Below are positions 8,739-20,509 of a stretch of DNA of 64,000 nt, in pieces. Position numbers and translations under genes: made by a program. The DNA is from an uncultured Thalassotalea sp. (GTDB taxonomy: Bacteria; Pseudomonadota; Gammaproteobacteria; Enterobacterales; Alteromonadaceae). The stretch spans positions 1 through 64,000 of the forward strand of contig CANMZP010000015.1 in NCBI GenBank assembly GCA_947502355.1, written 5' to 3'. Numbering within the stretch: position 1 is the stretch's first letter; every line of letters starts with the position of its first letter. The notes below the pieces were generated by a model. That model searched no databases. It saw only the letters and a program-made list of their open reading frames with translations, and was not told the origin of the DNA.

Positions 8739-10235
8739 ATGATCCCCGACCGGCTTTTAGCAAACCTACCTCAATATGCCTACACCGCTGAACATGTGCG
8801 TGAAAACGAACCTCGCATTGCCAAAATGCAACACATCGATATGTACCAGTTAATGGAATTAGCAGGGCAAAGCAGTTTTGCTTTGGCGAGCAAATTGTGG
8901 CCAAAAGCAAAAACCATTTTGGTTGTTTGTGGCCGGGGAAATAATGCAGGGGATGGGTTTATTTTAGCTCGACTGGCACTAGAACGCGGTTTTAAAGTGT
9001 ACTTACACAGCTTATCAACGGCCCAAGATTATCGCGGCGATGCCCGGTTAGCCTGCGAAAAATTTGAGCAAATGGGTGGTACTTTGGTTAAATTTAACGA
9101 AATAGATTTAGCCGAAATTGATTATATTGTCGATGCTCTGCTTGGTACGGGGCTTAGTGGCGAGGTCCAAGAAAATTATGCCTTGGTAATGGGGTTACTT
9201 AACCAACTGCCGCAACCTATTTTAAGTTTAGATATCCCTTCTGGTTTAAATGCTGACACAGGTCAACCTCATGGTATGGCGATAGAGGCTGCTGTCACGG
9301 TATCTTTTGTGGCGATAAAGCAGGGCATGCTTACCGGGTCGGCTAAGGATTATTGTGGGGAAATCTATCTATCCCACATTAACATCGGTGAGCTGTTTGC
9401 CCGTCAAATTCGCACGGATACATTAATCAATGGGCCGCATTTTCTATCTCGTTTATCTGCCCGAAAAGAAACCGCGCATAAGGGGGACAGTGGTTTTGTT
9501 GTCAATATCGCCGGAAATGAATCTTACCCTGGCGCTGCTCGATTATGCAGTGAAGCCGCACTTCGAGCGGGTGCCGGCTTGGTGGGGTTAATTTGCCACC
9601 CGCAAAATAAAATGACGGTGGTGGCCAGTCGACCTGAAATAATGCTCCTAGAAGAACAAAGCTTTGTAGAGCAAAGCCAAAGCCGGGTAAGTAAGGCCGA
9701 TTGTATTGTCCTTGGTCCCGGGCTTGGCAGTAACCACTGGGCACAACGGATGTTTTCAGCGACCATGAAAATGCAAACACCGATGGTTGTCGATGCCGAT
9801 GGTTTAAATTTATTGGCAAAAGCACCAAGTTTTCGTCATAACTGGATTTTAACCCCGCATGTTAAAGAAGCGGCTCGTTTGCTTAATTGCAGCATTGAAG
9901 ACGTACAATCTGATAGGTTTGAGGCCGTTAAGTGCATCGCCAATAAATATGGGGGCATTTGTGTCTTGAAAGGCCCCGGGACGTTAATTAGTGATGGCGA
10001 ACAAATCATTATAAATCTTACCGGTAATTCAGGTATGGCCAGTGGTGGCATGGGGGATGTGTTATCTGGTATCATTGCCAGTCTAAGTTTACGCAGCGAT
10101 AATTTATTGATGGCGGCCTGTCATGGGGTTTATTTGCATGGCAAAGCAGCCGATTTAGCCAGTCGAGATGGCAAAATTGGTATGCTAGCAAGCGACCTCT
10201 TTGAGCACATTAGAGCCCTTGTAAATAAACATTAA
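8739..10235 (+). CDS. nnr: Bifunctional NAD(P)H-hydrate epimerase / ADP-dependent NAD(P)H-hydrate dehydratase
   Basis: Nnr repairs NADH and NADPH that have been hydrated by heat, acid or enzyme side reactions. The N-terminal YjeF_N epimerase domain (about residues 1-215) shows the GRGNNAGDGF motif and the DALLGTGLSG strand. The C-terminal ribokinase-like dehydratase domain (about 225-498) shows GPGLGS, the DADGLN motif and the ATP/ADP-site block GMASGGMGDVLSGIIA. At 498 aa it is the full fused form. It heads a run of plus-strand genes leading to tsaE and amiC, as in E. coli (yjeF-yjeE-amiB). Confidence 0.96.
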   Translation: MIPDRLLANLPQYAYTAEHVRENEPRIAKMQHIDMYQLMELAGQSSFALASKLWPKAKTILVVCGRGNNAGDGFILARLALERGFKVYLHSLSTAQDYRGDARLACEKFEQMGGTLVKFNEIDLAEIDYIVDALLGTGLSGEVQENYALVMGLLNQLPQPILSLDIPSGLNADTGQPHGMAIEAAVTVSFVAIKQGMLTGSAKDYCGEIYLSHINIGELFARQIRTDTLINGPHFLSRLSARKETAHKGDSGFVVNIAGNESYPGAARLCSEAALRAGAGLVGLICHPQNKMTVVASRPEIMLLEEQSFVEQSQSRVSKADCIVLGPGLGSNHWAQRMFSATMKMQTPMVVDADGLNLLAKAPSFRHNWILTPHVKEAARLLNCSIEDVQSDRFEAVKCIANKYGGICVLKGPGTLISDGEQIIINLTGNSGMASGGMGDVLSGIIASLSLRSDNLLMAACHGVYLHGKAADLASRDGKIGMLASDLFEHIRALVNKH

Positions 10236-10321
10236 ATAAGTATTAAATGTTCATGCGTTAAGTAAACATTAAGCAAACGTTAGGTAAGCTAAGGCAAATA
10301 AGTGATATTAGCTGACAACAT

Positions 10322-10810
10322 ATGAGTTCGACAAAGATGACTGAGAAAACTTTTACTTTAGCCGACGAAACGGCCACTGTTAGCATGGGGTCTCGACTGG
10401 CTACCGTTACCAAACAGCTAAATTTGGATTCGCTGATCGTATTTTTAAATGGTGATTTGGGGGCGGGGAAAACCACCCTTACCCGTGGTTTCGTGCAGGG
10501 TATGGGTCATAAAGGTAATGTTAAAAGTCCAACGTATACACTGGTCGAGCCCTACGAGTTACCACCTTGGCATGTTTATCATTTTGATTTATATCGTCTT
10601 GGCGATCCTGAAGAGTTGGAATATATGGGGATCCGCGATTATTTTTCGCAGAAATCGTGCTGTTTTATTGAATGGCCTGAAAAAGGGACTGGCATTTTAC
10701 CCCAACAAGATCTTATTATTAATTTACAGTACCTTGAAGAACAAAGAGAAATAACATTGCAAGCGACTTCCGCCAATGGCGAAGCCGTCGTAGCAGCGCT
10801 TTCAAAATAA
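10322..10810 (+). CDS. tsaE: tRNA threonylcarbamoyladenosine biosynthesis ATPase TsaE
   Basis: TsaE is the small P-loop ATPase that works with TsaB and TsaD to make the t6A modification in tRNAs reading ANN codons. The Walker A motif GDLGAGKTTLTRG sits near residues 44-55. The family blocks SPTYTLVEPYE, HFDLYRLGDPEELE and FIEWPEKG follow in the right order. The length of 162 aa is normal. It lies between nnr and amiC, 27 bp upstream of the latter, and is probably in the same transcript. Confidence 0.96.
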   Translation: MSSTKMTEKTFTLADETATVSMGSRLATVTKQLNLDSLIVFLNGDLGAGKTTLTRGFVQGMGHKGNVKSPTYTLVEPYELPPWHVYHFDLYRLGDPEELEYMGIRDYFSQKSCCFIEWPEKGTGILPQQDLIINLQYLEEQREITLQATSANGEAVVAALSK

Positions 10811-10837
10811 TAATATCGGAGTGTAAAAAGTTTCAGC

Positions 10838-12148
10838 ATGCGTAAAATCGGTTTTAAGTGGTTATTTATCCTACTCAGTAGCATGTCAGTGCAAGCTTGG
10901 GCTGCCAATGTTATTGAAAGCGTTCGTATTTGGCCAGCGCCGGATAATACTCGAGTGGTATTCGATTTAAGCAAGAAGCCTGATTATAGCTACTTTTACC
11001 TGAACAATCCGCGCCGTCTGGTGATTGACTTTAAATCAACCAGCAACATTGTTGACCTTAAATCGCTGGCCAAAAATGATTCCCGCATCAAGTTATTACG
11101 TACCAGTACCGCTAAAACCAAAGGCACTACGCGCGTTGTTTTTGAACTCAATGGTAAATACAAAGATAAGATCTTTCCGTTAACGCCAACCGGTCCTTAC
11201 GGAAATCGCCTAGTGGTGGATTTAAATGACGAACATCGCTTTAAAGACATTGCCAAAAATAAACCTAAAAACAACAAGCGCGATATCATTATTGGCATCG
11301 ATGCTGGCCACGGTGGTGAAGACCCAGGGTCTATTGCCAAAAATGGTACCCACGAAAAAGCCATCACCTTGGCCATTTCTAAAAAGCTACAGGCTTTAAT
11401 CAATAAACAACCTGGCTTTAAGGCCGTGATGATCCGCGATGGCGACTATTTTGTGAATTTAAATCGACGCACCGAGATAGCCAGACAAAAACAAGTCGAG
11501 TTTTTGGTCTCAATACACGCTGATGCTTTTACGTCTTCACAGCCTCGTGGCGGCTCCGTATGGATTGTAACCAACCGCCGTGCCGATTCGGAATTGTCAC
11601 GTTGGCTCGCTAACCGTGAGAAAAACTCCGAGTTACTTGGCGGGGGCGGTGAGTTGATTAAAAAGACCAACGACGACAACTTGGCGGTATTCCTAGCTGA
11701 TTTAACCAAAGATAAATCATTAGAAATCAGTGATAAGACGGCGCGTTATGTTATTAAAGAAATGAAACACGTCACCAAAATGCATAAAACCCAACCACAA
11801 AACCGCAGTTTTGCCGTGCTGAAATCGTCCGATATTCCCTCGATGTTAGTGGAAACGGGTTTTATTTCAAATCCTTATGACTTTAAAAACTTAACGTCAC
11901 CGACCCATCAACGAAAATTGGCGAATGCTATTTTTAAAGGTTTGAAAAACTATTTCACTAAGTTCCCACCGGAAGGCTCGTTACTGGCCAGTTTACAACC
12001 TACTGAGCACAAAGTGAGTCGTGGTGAATCTTTATCGATAGTTGCGCAGCGTTATAAGGTGTCGGTTAAATCCATAAAGCTTGCCAATAATTTAAAAAAT
12101 GATGTGGTGCGGGTAGGCCAAACCTTAACCATTCCCCGGGTAAATTAA
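10838..12148 (+). CDS. N-acetylmuramoyl-L-alanine amidase with AMIN and LysM domains (AmiB/AmiC type)
   Basis: A periplasmic cell-separation amidase that cuts the bond between MurNAc and the stem peptide. A signal peptide ends near residue 22 (VQAWA/AN). An AMIN domain follows (about 25-125) for septal targeting. The Amidase_3 zinc domain (about 149-370) shows the zinc-ligand region [13 protein letters not shown], an HEKA glutamate, SIHADAF and VETGFISN. One LysM domain (about 391-433, from HKVSRGESL to VGQTLTIP) closes the protein. The AMIN-Amidase_3-LysM order is the AmiB form, which in enterics is activated by EnvC. The stop codon overlaps the mutL start by one base (TAATG), showing translational coupling. 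Confidence 0.95.
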   Translation: MRKIGFKWLFILLSSMSVQAWAANVIESVRIWPAPDNTRVVFDLSKKPDYSYFYLNNPRRLVIDFKSTSNIVDLKSLAKNDSRIKLLRTSTAKTKGTTRVVFELNGKYKDKIFPLTPTGPYGNRLVVDLNDEHRFKDIAKNKPKNNKRDIIIGIDAGHGGEDPGSIAKNGTHEKAITLAISKKLQALINKQPGFKAVMIRDGDYFVNLNRRTEIARQKQVEFLVSIHADAFTSSQPRGGSVWIVTNRRADSELSRWLANREKNSELLGGGGELIKKTNDDNLAVFLADLTKDKSLEISDKTARYVIKEMKHVTKMHKTQPQNRSFAVLKSSDIPSMLVETGFISNPYDFKNLTSPTHQRKLANAIFKGLKNYFTKFPPEGSLLASLQPTEHKVSRGESLSIVAQRYKVSVKSIKLANNLKNDVVRVGQTLTIPRVN

Positions 12149-14031
12149 TGAGCATACAAATATTACCGGCTCGCCTGGCAAACCAAATTGCCGCTGGCGA
12201 AGTGGTTGAGCGCCCGGCGTCTGTGGTTAAAGAGCTGGTTGAAAACAGCATTGATGCAGGCGCAACGCAAATTCGTATTGAAATTGAAAAAGGCGGTGCT
12301 AAACGCATCCGCATCACCGACAATGGTTCGGGGATAGGTAAAGACGAATTAACCTTAGCGTTAAGTCGGCATGCGACCAGTAAAATTAAAAACCTTGATG
12401 ATCTTGAATCAATCAATAGTTTAGGTTTTCGTGGTGAGGCTTTAGCCTCGATCAGTTCGGTTTCCAGATTAACATTAACCTCCATGCCCGAAGGTCAAGA
12501 AGCGGCTTGGCAAGCCATTGCGGTAGGGCGGGATATGGCGGTTGATGTAAAGCCGGCAGCGCACCCGCAGGGGACTACCATAAATGTTGAAGACTTATTT
12601 TTTAATACCCCGGCCAGACGTAAATTTTTACGTACCGAAAAAACTGAATTTACCCATATTGATGAAGTGGTAAAACGCATCGCTTTGTCAAAATTGGCGC
12701 TCAACATTACCTTAGTGCACAATGGCAAAATCATCCGCCAATATCGAAGCGCAAAAACCGATAAACAAATTGAAAAACGTATTGCTCAGGTATGCGGACA
12801 AAATTTTATCGACCATGCCATAAAGCTTGAGTTTCATCATGACAGTTTGCATTTATGGGGTTGGATTGCTAGCCCAGAATTTTCTCGTATGCAAAACGAC
12901 TTGTGCTATAGCTACGTAAACGACCGAATGATGCGAGATAAGCTGATTAATCATGCCATTCGTCAGGCCTATGCTGATCGTCTGGTAAATGATGGCTATC
13001 CGGCTTTTGTGCTGTTTTTAAATCTTGATTTTGGCGATGTCGACGTAAACGTGCACCCGGCAAAACACGAAGTTCGCTTTCATCAATCGCGTTTTGTGCA
13101 TGATTTTATTTGTGCCGCGGTTGAGCAGACGTTAGCAAATACCATCGCTTTAGAGCCGCATTCCAATCCTGACTCAAGCGGGCAATCACCTAATGATGAA
13201 ATGCATCAGCCATTTACACAAGAGCGTGAATACGTACAACCTTTAAGAGTGGCGGAGCAGCATCACAGCGGGCAATCTTTTAATCAAAGCAGCGCGAGTG
13301 GTGGGCAATCTCGTCATGGCACGGGTTATGGTTCTGGTGGTATATCGCAGCGTGCCGTAGATAACTATCAGTCCTTGCTAACCCCCATTGCACACGAGCA
13401 ATCGACTCCGGCTATTATAAGCCAGGAGCAAACCAAAGAATTACCCAAGAGTCGCCTAAGCGCGTCTACAGATGGCCAATATTTCAACCATCAAGGTATG
13501 CGGTTGTTAAGTATGGTGGCCCCGCAGGTTGCCCTAATGGAGTTAAAAGACGAGTTACGTTGTGTTAATTTAGCATCGATAGCGCTCGTGGCCGTTCAGC
13601 TGCAAATGGCGCAGGCGTTTTCCGCCGGGATCATATCTCAGCCATTGTTATTGCCTATTTCATTTGCTGTAAGTACTGAGCAGAGTCAGTTCTTGGAATC
13701 ATTTCAATCGCATTTTGAACTGGCAGGTATTCATTATCAATTAAACAAGCGTAATGTGGTGATCCGTCAGTATCCGGCACAACTAAGAGAAATGGATGTT
13801 CAGCAAAGCTTTCTCGACTTACTTAGCACCCTTGAAGGCAAGGATGTTAGCCATCAAGATGAATGGGTAGCGGCTTTCGCCCAATTAAAGGTACCAGAAA
13901 CAATCACTGCGGTGCAGGCATCACAATTGTTAATTAATGTAATAAATGTGAAAAACAATGAAATTTTCGATATGTTACGCTTGAATTCTGTGTTAATTGA
14001 CCTTAACTCTTATATTAAGCAATTAAATTGA
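12148..14031 (+). CDS. mutL: DNA mismatch repair protein MutL
   Basis: MutL couples MutS mismatch recognition to strand-specific nicking. The N-terminal GHKL ATPase is clear: [14 protein letters not shown], the ATP-lid SRHATSKI and the GFRGEAL block all lie within the first 110 residues. The transducer domain ends with the [11 protein letters not shown] segment near residue 310. Residues about 345-450 form a low-complexity Gln/Ser-rich linker. The C-terminal dimerisation domain lacks the DQHAxxExxxxE endonuclease motif, as expected for a MutH-dependent gammaproteobacterial MutL. At 627 aa it is full length. It is coupled to amiC and followed by miaA after 4-7 bp. Confidence 0.97.
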   Translation: MSIQILPARLANQIAAGEVVERPASVVKELVENSIDAGATQIRIEIEKGGAKRIRITDNGSGIGKDELTLALSRHATSKIKNLDDLESINSLGFRGEALASISSVSRLTLTSMPEGQEAAWQAIAVGRDMAVDVKPAAHPQGTTINVEDLFFNTPARRKFLRTEKTEFTHIDEVVKRIALSKLALNITLVHNGKIIRQYRSAKTDKQIEKRIAQVCGQNFIDHAIKLEFHHDSLHLWGWIASPEFSRMQNDLCYSYVNDRMMRDKLINHAIRQAYADRLVNDGYPAFVLFLNLDFGDVDVNVHPAKHEVRFHQSRFVHDFICAAVEQTLANTIALEPHSNPDSSGQSPNDEMHQPFTQEREYVQPLRVAEQHHSGQSFNQSSASGGQSRHGTGYGSGGISQRAVDNYQSLLTPIAHEQSTPAIISQEQTKELPKSRLSASTDGQYFNHQGMRLLSMVAPQVALMELKDELRCVNLASIALVAVQLQMAQAFSAGIISQPLLLPISFAVSTEQSQFLESFQSHFELAGIHYQLNKRNVVIRQYPAQLREMDVQQSFLDLLSTLEGKDVSHQDEWVAAFAQLKVPETITAVQASQLLINVINVKNNEIFDMLRLNSVLIDLNSYIKQLN

Positions 14032-14038
14032 ATTATTG

Positions 14039-14983
14039 ATGACTGAATCTTTGAAAAACAACCTCCCTCCTGTAATTTGTATTATGGGGCCAACGGCATC
14101 TGGCAAGACCGCTTTGGCAATGGAGCTCTGTGATCATTTACCAGCCGATATCATCAGCGTTGACTCAGCATTGATATATAAAAGCTTTGATATTGGCAGT
14201 GCCAAGCCAACAAGCGATGAGCTAGAAAAATACCCTCATCGGTTAATCGATATCATCGATCCGGCGCAAAGTTATTCTGTGTCGGACTTTTGTGTGGATG
14301 CCAAGCGAGAGATTGCCGACATTCGTGCAAAGGGCCGAATTCCAATTTTAGTTGGCGGCACCATGATGTATTTCAAAAGCCTGATTGAAGGCATATCGCC
14401 TTTACCAGCGGCTGATGAAAGCATAAGGGCCGAAATCAATGCTCTGGCCGAGCAAAAAGGCTGGCAACATGTTCATTCGTTGCTTGCTGATGTTGATCCA
14501 GTTTCGGCTGAACGCATTAATGTAAACGATCCACAACGGTTAAGTCGAGCCTTAGAAGTTTTTAGAATAACTAATAAGACTTTAACTGAACTTACCAAGA
14601 TTAAAGGTGATAGTCTTGCTGGCAATGTATTACAATTTGCGGTAATGACAGCTGATCGAAGTGAGTTACACCAACGCATAGAACAACGCTTTAACATCAT
14701 GCTTGAGCAAGGTTTTCAGGCAGAAGTTGAGCAATTGCGTAAACGTGATGATTTAAATGAAGACTTACCTTCGATTCGATGTGTAGGTTATCGACAAATG
14801 TGGCAGCACCTAAATGGCGACATTGACTATGACGAAATGGTATTTCGTGGTGTATGTGCAACCCGGCAACTAGCTAAGCGACAGCTTACTTGGTTAAGAA
14901 GTTGGAAAGATTTAACGTGGTTGACCACAAATGATCCAACTAACTTGCAACAAGTATTAAGTTGTTTAGCAAAGTTTAAATGA
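14039..14983 (+). CDS. miaA: tRNA dimethylallyltransferase
   Basis: MiaA adds the isopentenyl group to A37 of tRNAs reading UNN codons, the first step to ms2i6A. The P-loop [14 protein letters not shown] near the N-terminus, the [16 protein letters not shown] block and the later [10 protein letters not shown] motif are diagnostic. A TTG codon at 14036 immediately precedes ATG 14039; I chose the ATG. The gene starts 7 bp after the mutL stop and belongs to the conserved mutL-miaA-hfq run. Confidence 0.97.
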   Translation: MTESLKNNLPPVICIMGPTASGKTALAMELCDHLPADIISVDSALIYKSFDIGSAKPTSDELEKYPHRLIDIIDPAQSYSVSDFCVDAKREIADIRAKGRIPILVGGTMMYFKSLIEGISPLPAADESIRAEINALAEQKGWQHVHSLLADVDPVSAERINVNDPQRLSRALEVFRITNKTLTELTKIKGDSLAGNVLQFAVMTADRSELHQRIEQRFNIMLEQGFQAEVEQLRKRDDLNEDLPSIRCVGYRQMWQHLNGDIDYDEMVFRGVCATRQLAKRQLTWLRSWKDLTWLTTNDPTNLQQVLSCLAKFK

Positions 14984-15005
14984 TAGTGTATACTTAAAAA
15001 GCTCG

Positions 15006-15033
15006 TTGTGTAACTCACTAATTTTGGTAATAT
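15006..15033 (+). promoter_or_regulatory. Candidate sigma-70 promoter for hfq
   Basis: TTGTGT at 15006-15011 is separated by 16 bp from TAATAT at 15028-15033, and the latter is preceded by TGG, giving an extended -10. It lies about 60 bp upstream of the hfq ATG, in the only sizeable gap between miaA and hfq. A separate hfq promoter in this position is known in E. coli; this instance is inferred from sequence only. Confidence 0.45.
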
Positions 15034-15078
15034 TTACACAATAAATTTCAGTTTTTTGAGAATAAAATAAAAAAATAA

Positions 15079-15330
<252 letters not shown>

Positions 15331-15362
15331 ATAATAGATGATATTGAATTGGAGTTGTTCAT

Positions 15363-16649
15363 TTGTTTGATAGACATCAAGCAGGTGAGCAAGCTGTACT
15401 CGTTCACTTAGATTTCCCGCAAGAAAATGCCCGCGAAGACCTAAAAGAATTTGAAATGTTAGTTTCTTCTGCAGGCGTTAATGCGTTAACTGTCGTCACC
15501 GGTAAACGTGACACCCCACATCACAAGTTCTTTGTTGGCAGTGGTAAAGCTGAAGAAATTCGTGAAGCCGTAAATCTTTTTGAAGCGGATGTGATTTTAT
15601 TTAATCACGTGCTCTCACCCTCGCAAGAAAAAAATATTGAAGCCTTATGTGAATGTCGAGTGATTGATAGGACCACTTTGATCCTAGATATCTTTGCTCA
15701 ACGAGCACGAACTCATGAAGGTAAGTTGCAAGTTGAACTGGCGCAATTAAAGCATATCAGTACACGTTTGATCCGTGGTTGGACTCACCTTGAGCGACAA
15801 AAAGGTGGTATTGGTTTGCGTGGTCCGGGTGAAACCCAGCTAGAAACCGACAGACGTTTATTGCGTGAACGCATGCATAATATCCGTGGTCGACTGGAAA
15901 AGGTTGAAAAGCAACGCCATCAAGGCCGTCGTGCTCGTGATCGTGCCGAAATTCCAACGGTATCGCTGGTCGGCTATACCAACGCCGGTAAGTCTACCTT
16001 GTTTAACCGGATCACGGATGCCGAGGTGTATGCGGCGGATCAGTTGTTCGCAACCCTAGACCCAACCCTTAGAAAACTGCAAATTAAAGATGTTGGTCGA
16101 ATCATTCTTGCCGATACGGTGGGTTTTATTCGTCATTTACCACACGATTTGGTTGCCGCATTTAAAGCGACCTTAACCGAAACTAAACAAGCCGATTTAC
16201 AACTGCATGTTGTTGATATTGCAGATGAACGCCGTGTTGATAACATGGCGCAAGTAGACAGCGTTTTGGAAGAAATAGGCGCTAATGACATTCCGCAATT
16301 ATTAATTTGTAATAAAATTGATTTACTAGCCGATGTGGCGCCAAGAATTGACCGCGATGAACAAGGTAAGCCGATTAGAGTATGGCTGTCAGCCCAAGCT
16401 AATCTTGGCATGGAGCTACTTTCGCAAGCGTTAAGTGAACTTTTGGCCACTGAAGTCGTACAATACAGTTTGAAGATACCACCTGCTGAAGGTCGTCTTC
16501 GCGGAATGCTTTATGAATTAGAATGCATTAATGAAGAAAGCTTTGATGAGCTAGGAAATTGCTTGTTAGAAGTTAAAATGCCCCTTAGAGAGTGGAATAA
16601 ATTAGTGAAAATGGATAAAAGTAACCTAGAAGACTTTATCCAACACTAA
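15363..16649 (+). CDS. hflX: Ribosome-splitting GTPase HflX
   Basis: HflX is a GTPase that binds the 50S subunit and splits stalled or hibernating ribosomes, notably under heat stress. The N-terminal HflX domain ends in the glycine-rich segment GGIGLRGPGETQLETDRR. The G domain has P-loop GYTNAGKST, G3 DTVGF and G4 NKID. The proposed start is TTG at 15363, giving MFDRHQAGEQAVLVH, which aligns with the E. coli N-terminus; there is no closer ATG. The length of 428 aa is normal. It is in the hfq-hflX-hflK-hflC operon. Confidence 0.96.
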   Translation: MFDRHQAGEQAVLVHLDFPQENAREDLKEFEMLVSSAGVNALTVVTGKRDTPHHKFFVGSGKAEEIREAVNLFEADVILFNHVLSPSQEKNIEALCECRVIDRTTLILDIFAQRARTHEGKLQVELAQLKHISTRLIRGWTHLERQKGGIGLRGPGETQLETDRRLLRERMHNIRGRLEKVEKQRHQGRRARDRAEIPTVSLVGYTNAGKSTLFNRITDAEVYAADQLFATLDPTLRKLQIKDVGRIILADTVGFIRHLPHDLVAAFKATLTETKQADLQLHVVDIADERRVDNMAQVDSVLEEIGANDIPQLLICNKIDLLADVAPRIDRDEQGKPIRVWLSAQANLGMELLSQALSELLATEVVQYSLKIPPAEGRLRGMLYELECINEESFDELGNCLLEVKMPLREWNKLVKMDKSNLEDFIQH

Positions 16650-16705
16650 GCTGCTGATAGTATAAAAGTTAACAAAACCAAGGTAAAAACCTGACGGAGA
16701 ATAAA

Positions 16706-17863
16706 ATGGCGTGGAATGAACCGGGGAATAATGATAAGGATCCCTGGAAAAATAAAGGCGGTCGCGATCAAGGACCACCTGATTTAGATGAATTACTAAA
16801 AGACCTGGGCAATAAGTTCGGTGGTGTTTTTGGCAACAAACCAGGTAAATCTGGCGGTGGCAAAAGCTTCAGCGGGATTGGCGCAAGTATTTTATTAATT
16901 GTTGCCATTGTGGCTTGGGCCGTAAGCGGTTTCTACACCATCAAAGAAGCAGAGCGCGGTGTTGTACTTCGCTTTGGTGAATTTAGTGGTTTAGTTGATC
17001 CAGGTATCCACTGGCAGTTTTCTTTAATCGAGAAAGTTATCCCGGTTGATGTACAAACAACCCGTAACTTACCAGCAAGTGGTTTCATGCTAACCGAAGA
17101 TGAAAACGTGGTTCGCGTTGAAATGCAGGTTCAGTACCGTATCGTAAATCCTCGTAACTACCTATTTAGTGTAACCAATGCTGATGCCAGCCTTGAACAC
17201 GCGTTTGATAGTGCGATTCGTTACGTTATTGGTCATTCAAAAATGGATGAAGTGTTAACCTCTGGTCGTGAAAACGTTCGTCAGTCGGTATGGCAAGAAT
17301 TAGAAGGCGTAATTGAGCCGTACAATCTTGGTATCTTAATTGCCGACGTCAACTTTAAAGATGCACGTCCACCAGAGCAAGTGAAAGACGCATTCGATGA
17401 TGCCATCGCGGCTCGAGAAGATGAAGAGCGTTTCATGTTAGAAGCCGAAGCTTATGCCTTATCTGTTGAGCCTCGTGCTCGTGGTAAAGTCAAAGCTATG
17501 GAACAAGAAGCCCTAGCTTATAAAGAGCAAATTGTTTTGGCGGCAGAAGGTGAAGTAGCGAAGTTTAATAAACTTCTACCTGAATACCAAGCAGCACCTG
17601 AAGTAACACGTCAGCGCTTGTATTTAACCACCATGGAAAAAGTTTACTCGAATACCTCAAAAGTAGTGGTCGATGTTGAAGGCGGCAATAATATGATGTA
17701 CATCCCACTGGATAAAATCATGCAGCAACAACAAGCGCAACCGCTACAACCATACCGTAATCGTGTAAACAGCGTAAACCAGACCCCATTGGCAGAAACC
17801 AAAAATTCATCGGTAAATTCTGGCTCCAGCAGAACAGACCGTTTTAGCCGAGGAGATAATTAG
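16706..17863 (+). CDS. hflK: FtsH protease activity modulator HflK
   Basis: HflK is a SPFH/prohibitin-family membrane protein that forms a large cage with HflC around the FtsH protease. The Gly/Pro-rich cytoplasmic N-terminus (about residues 1-52) is followed by one membrane segment (about 55-75), then the SPFH domain starting at the IKEAERGVVLRFGEF stretch. The C-terminus is a Gln/Ser-rich tail. The length of 385 aa is usual. It ends 2 bp before the hflC ATG, so both are translated from one message. Confidence 0.97.
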   Translation: MAWNEPGNNDKDPWKNKGGRDQGPPDLDELLKDLGNKFGGVFGNKPGKSGGGKSFSGIGASILLIVAIVAWAVSGFYTIKEAERGVVLRFGEFSGLVDPGIHWQFSLIEKVIPVDVQTTRNLPASGFMLTEDENVVRVEMQVQYRIVNPRNYLFSVTNADASLEHAFDSAIRYVIGHSKMDEVLTSGRENVRQSVWQELEGVIEPYNLGILIADVNFKDARPPEQVKDAFDDAIAAREDEERFMLEAEAYALSVEPRARGKVKAMEQEALAYKEQIVLAAEGEVAKFNKLLPEYQAAPEVTRQRLYLTTMEKVYSNTSKVVVDVEGGNNMMYIPLDKIMQQQQAQPLQPYRNRVNSVNQTPLAETKNSSVNSGSSRTDRFSRGDN

Positions 17864-17865
17864 TC

Positions 17866-18744
17866 ATGAAGAATTTTTCAATTATTACCTTAGTGGCTCT
17901 GGCTCTACTAACCGTATCGAGCGTATTTGTTATTAACGAAGGCGAACGTGGTATTGTATTTCAGTTCTCAAAAATTAAGCGTGACTCCGATGGTGAAATG
18001 CGTATTTATGAGCCTGGCCTACATTTTAAGATCCCACTTATTGAGCGTATCAACAAAATTGATGCTCGTATTCAAACCTTAGATGGTGCACCAGATCGTT
18101 TCGTAACGGCAGAAAAGAAAGACGTATTAGTCGATTCTTACGTAAAGTGGAAAATCGTTGATTTCTCGACTTACTACGTTCGTACTGCTGGCGGTAACTT
18201 ATCGAATGCACAAGCGCTTTTAAAACAGAAAGTGAATAACGGCCTACGTAGTGAATTTGGTCGTCGTACCATTAAACAAATTGTATCAGGTGATCGTGAT
18301 TCATTAATGGAAGAAGCGATGCTAAGTGCTGAGTCGAGTAAAGCCGATTTGGGTATCGAAGTGGTTGATGTACGTGTTAAGCGTATTAACCTGCCAGAAG
18401 AAGTAAGTAACTCGATTTATGAGCGTATGCGAGCGGACCGTAAAGCGGTTGCTGCAGAGCATCGTTCTCAAGGTCGTGAGAAAGCGGATGTTATTCAGGC
18501 AACAGTAGATGCCAAAGTTACGGTTATGTTAGCCGATGCGAAAAAACTTGCATTTACCCTACGTGGTGAAGGTGATGCATTAGCGGCTAATGTTTACGCA
18601 CAATCTTACAACAAAGACCCTGAATTCTTCAGTTTTGTTCGTAGCCTTGAAGCGTATGAGAATAGCTTTAGCAGTAAAAATGACATCATGATTGTTAAGC
18701 CGGAAAGTGATTTCTTTGATTACTTAAAATCAACGAAAAAATAA
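17866..18744 (+). CDS. hflC: Protease modulator HflC
   Basis: HflC is the SPFH partner of HflK. An uncleaved membrane segment lies at about residues 5-24. The SPFH domain begins at INEGERGIVFQF and includes the VRVKRINLPEEVSNSIYERM helix typical of HflC. The length of 292 aa is normal. It overlaps no neighbour but is only 2 bp from hflK, and it ends 20 bp upstream of a hairpin terminator. Confidence 0.97.
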   Translation: MKNFSIITLVALALLTVSSVFVINEGERGIVFQFSKIKRDSDGEMRIYEPGLHFKIPLIERINKIDARIQTLDGAPDRFVTAEKKDVLVDSYVKWKIVDFSTYYVRTAGGNLSNAQALLKQKVNNGLRSEFGRRTIKQIVSGDRDSLMEEAMLSAESSKADLGIEVVDVRVKRINLPEEVSNSIYERMRADRKAVAAEHRSQGREKADVIQATVDAKVTVMLADAKKLAFTLRGEGDALAANVYAQSYNKDPEFFSFVRSLEAYENSFSSKNDIMIVKPESDFFDYLKSTKK

Positions 18745-18766
18745 TCCGCACAACCCGTGTTAATCT

Positions 18767-18802
18767 AAAGCCTTATCTTACATCATCGTGGGATAAGGCT
18801 TT
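18767..18802 (+). terminator. Hairpin terminator after hflC
   Basis: An 11-bp stem (18767-18777 with 18792-18802) is followed by a weak T-rich stretch. It closes the hfq-hflC operon, perhaps only partly, before the small DUF2065 gene. Confidence 0.6.
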
Positions 18803-18824
18803 GTTGTTTATGGTATAAATCATT

Positions 18825-19007
18825 ATGACGATATTCTTAACTTCCCTAGCGTTAGTGCTTATTCTTGAGGGAATAGGGCCGTTCTTTTTTCCTAACCGGT
18901 GGAAAGACTACATGCTAAAACTGGCTAAAGAGCCTTCGAATACCATTCGGCAAGTGGGCTTAGCCTTATTGTCAGCTGGACTTATCTTATTGTTTTTTGT
19001 GGTTTAA
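18825..19007 (+). CDS. DUF2065 family small membrane protein (YjeT-like)
   Basis: A 60-aa protein with two hydrophobic segments (about residues 3-20 and 43-60) around a short basic loop containing FFPNRWKDYM. In E. coli the homologous yjeT lies in exactly this place between hflC and purA, which supports the assignment. The function is unknown. Confidence 0.85.
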   Translation: MTIFLTSLALVLILEGIGPFFFPNRWKDYMLKLAKEPSNTIRQVGLALLSAGLILLFFVV

Positions 19008-19091
19008 TTTTATAACCCGTGCGCAATAATTCGCACATTGTAATTAAAGCGTAAAAAATTGCATAAAATTGATGATCTCACCGCCTGGGTT

Positions 19092-19100
19092 TGTTAGAAT
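19092..19100 (+). promoter_or_regulatory. Candidate extended -10 promoter of purA
   Basis: TGTTAGAAT forms an extended -10 element 39 bp upstream of the purA ATG. No well-spaced -35 is visible (TTGATG lies 20 bp upstream), as expected for extended -10 promoters. This is an inference from sequence alone. Confidence 0.3.
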
Positions 19101-19129
19101 TCCCGCCTAATTTTCATTCGAAATTGTAA

Positions 19130-20437
<1,308 letters not shown>

Positions 20438-20457
20438 AAATCGTCTGCTTATTCTGA

Positions 20458-20483
20458 AAAACCGGGCTTAGCCCGGTTTTTTT
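20458..20483. terminator. Bidirectional terminator between purA and fbp
   Basis: A 10-bp GC-rich stem (20458-20467 with 20471-20480) with a TTA loop has T runs on the plus side and A runs on the left, so it can end both purA and the convergent fbp. Confidence 0.85.
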
Positions 20484-20509
20484 ATGAATGAAAGAAAAAA
20501 TGTCGCCAG

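Noticed and set aside
12148-14031. MutL with endonuclease activity
   Set aside because: The C-terminal domain lacks the DQHAxxExxxxE motif, so it is the MutH-dependent type.
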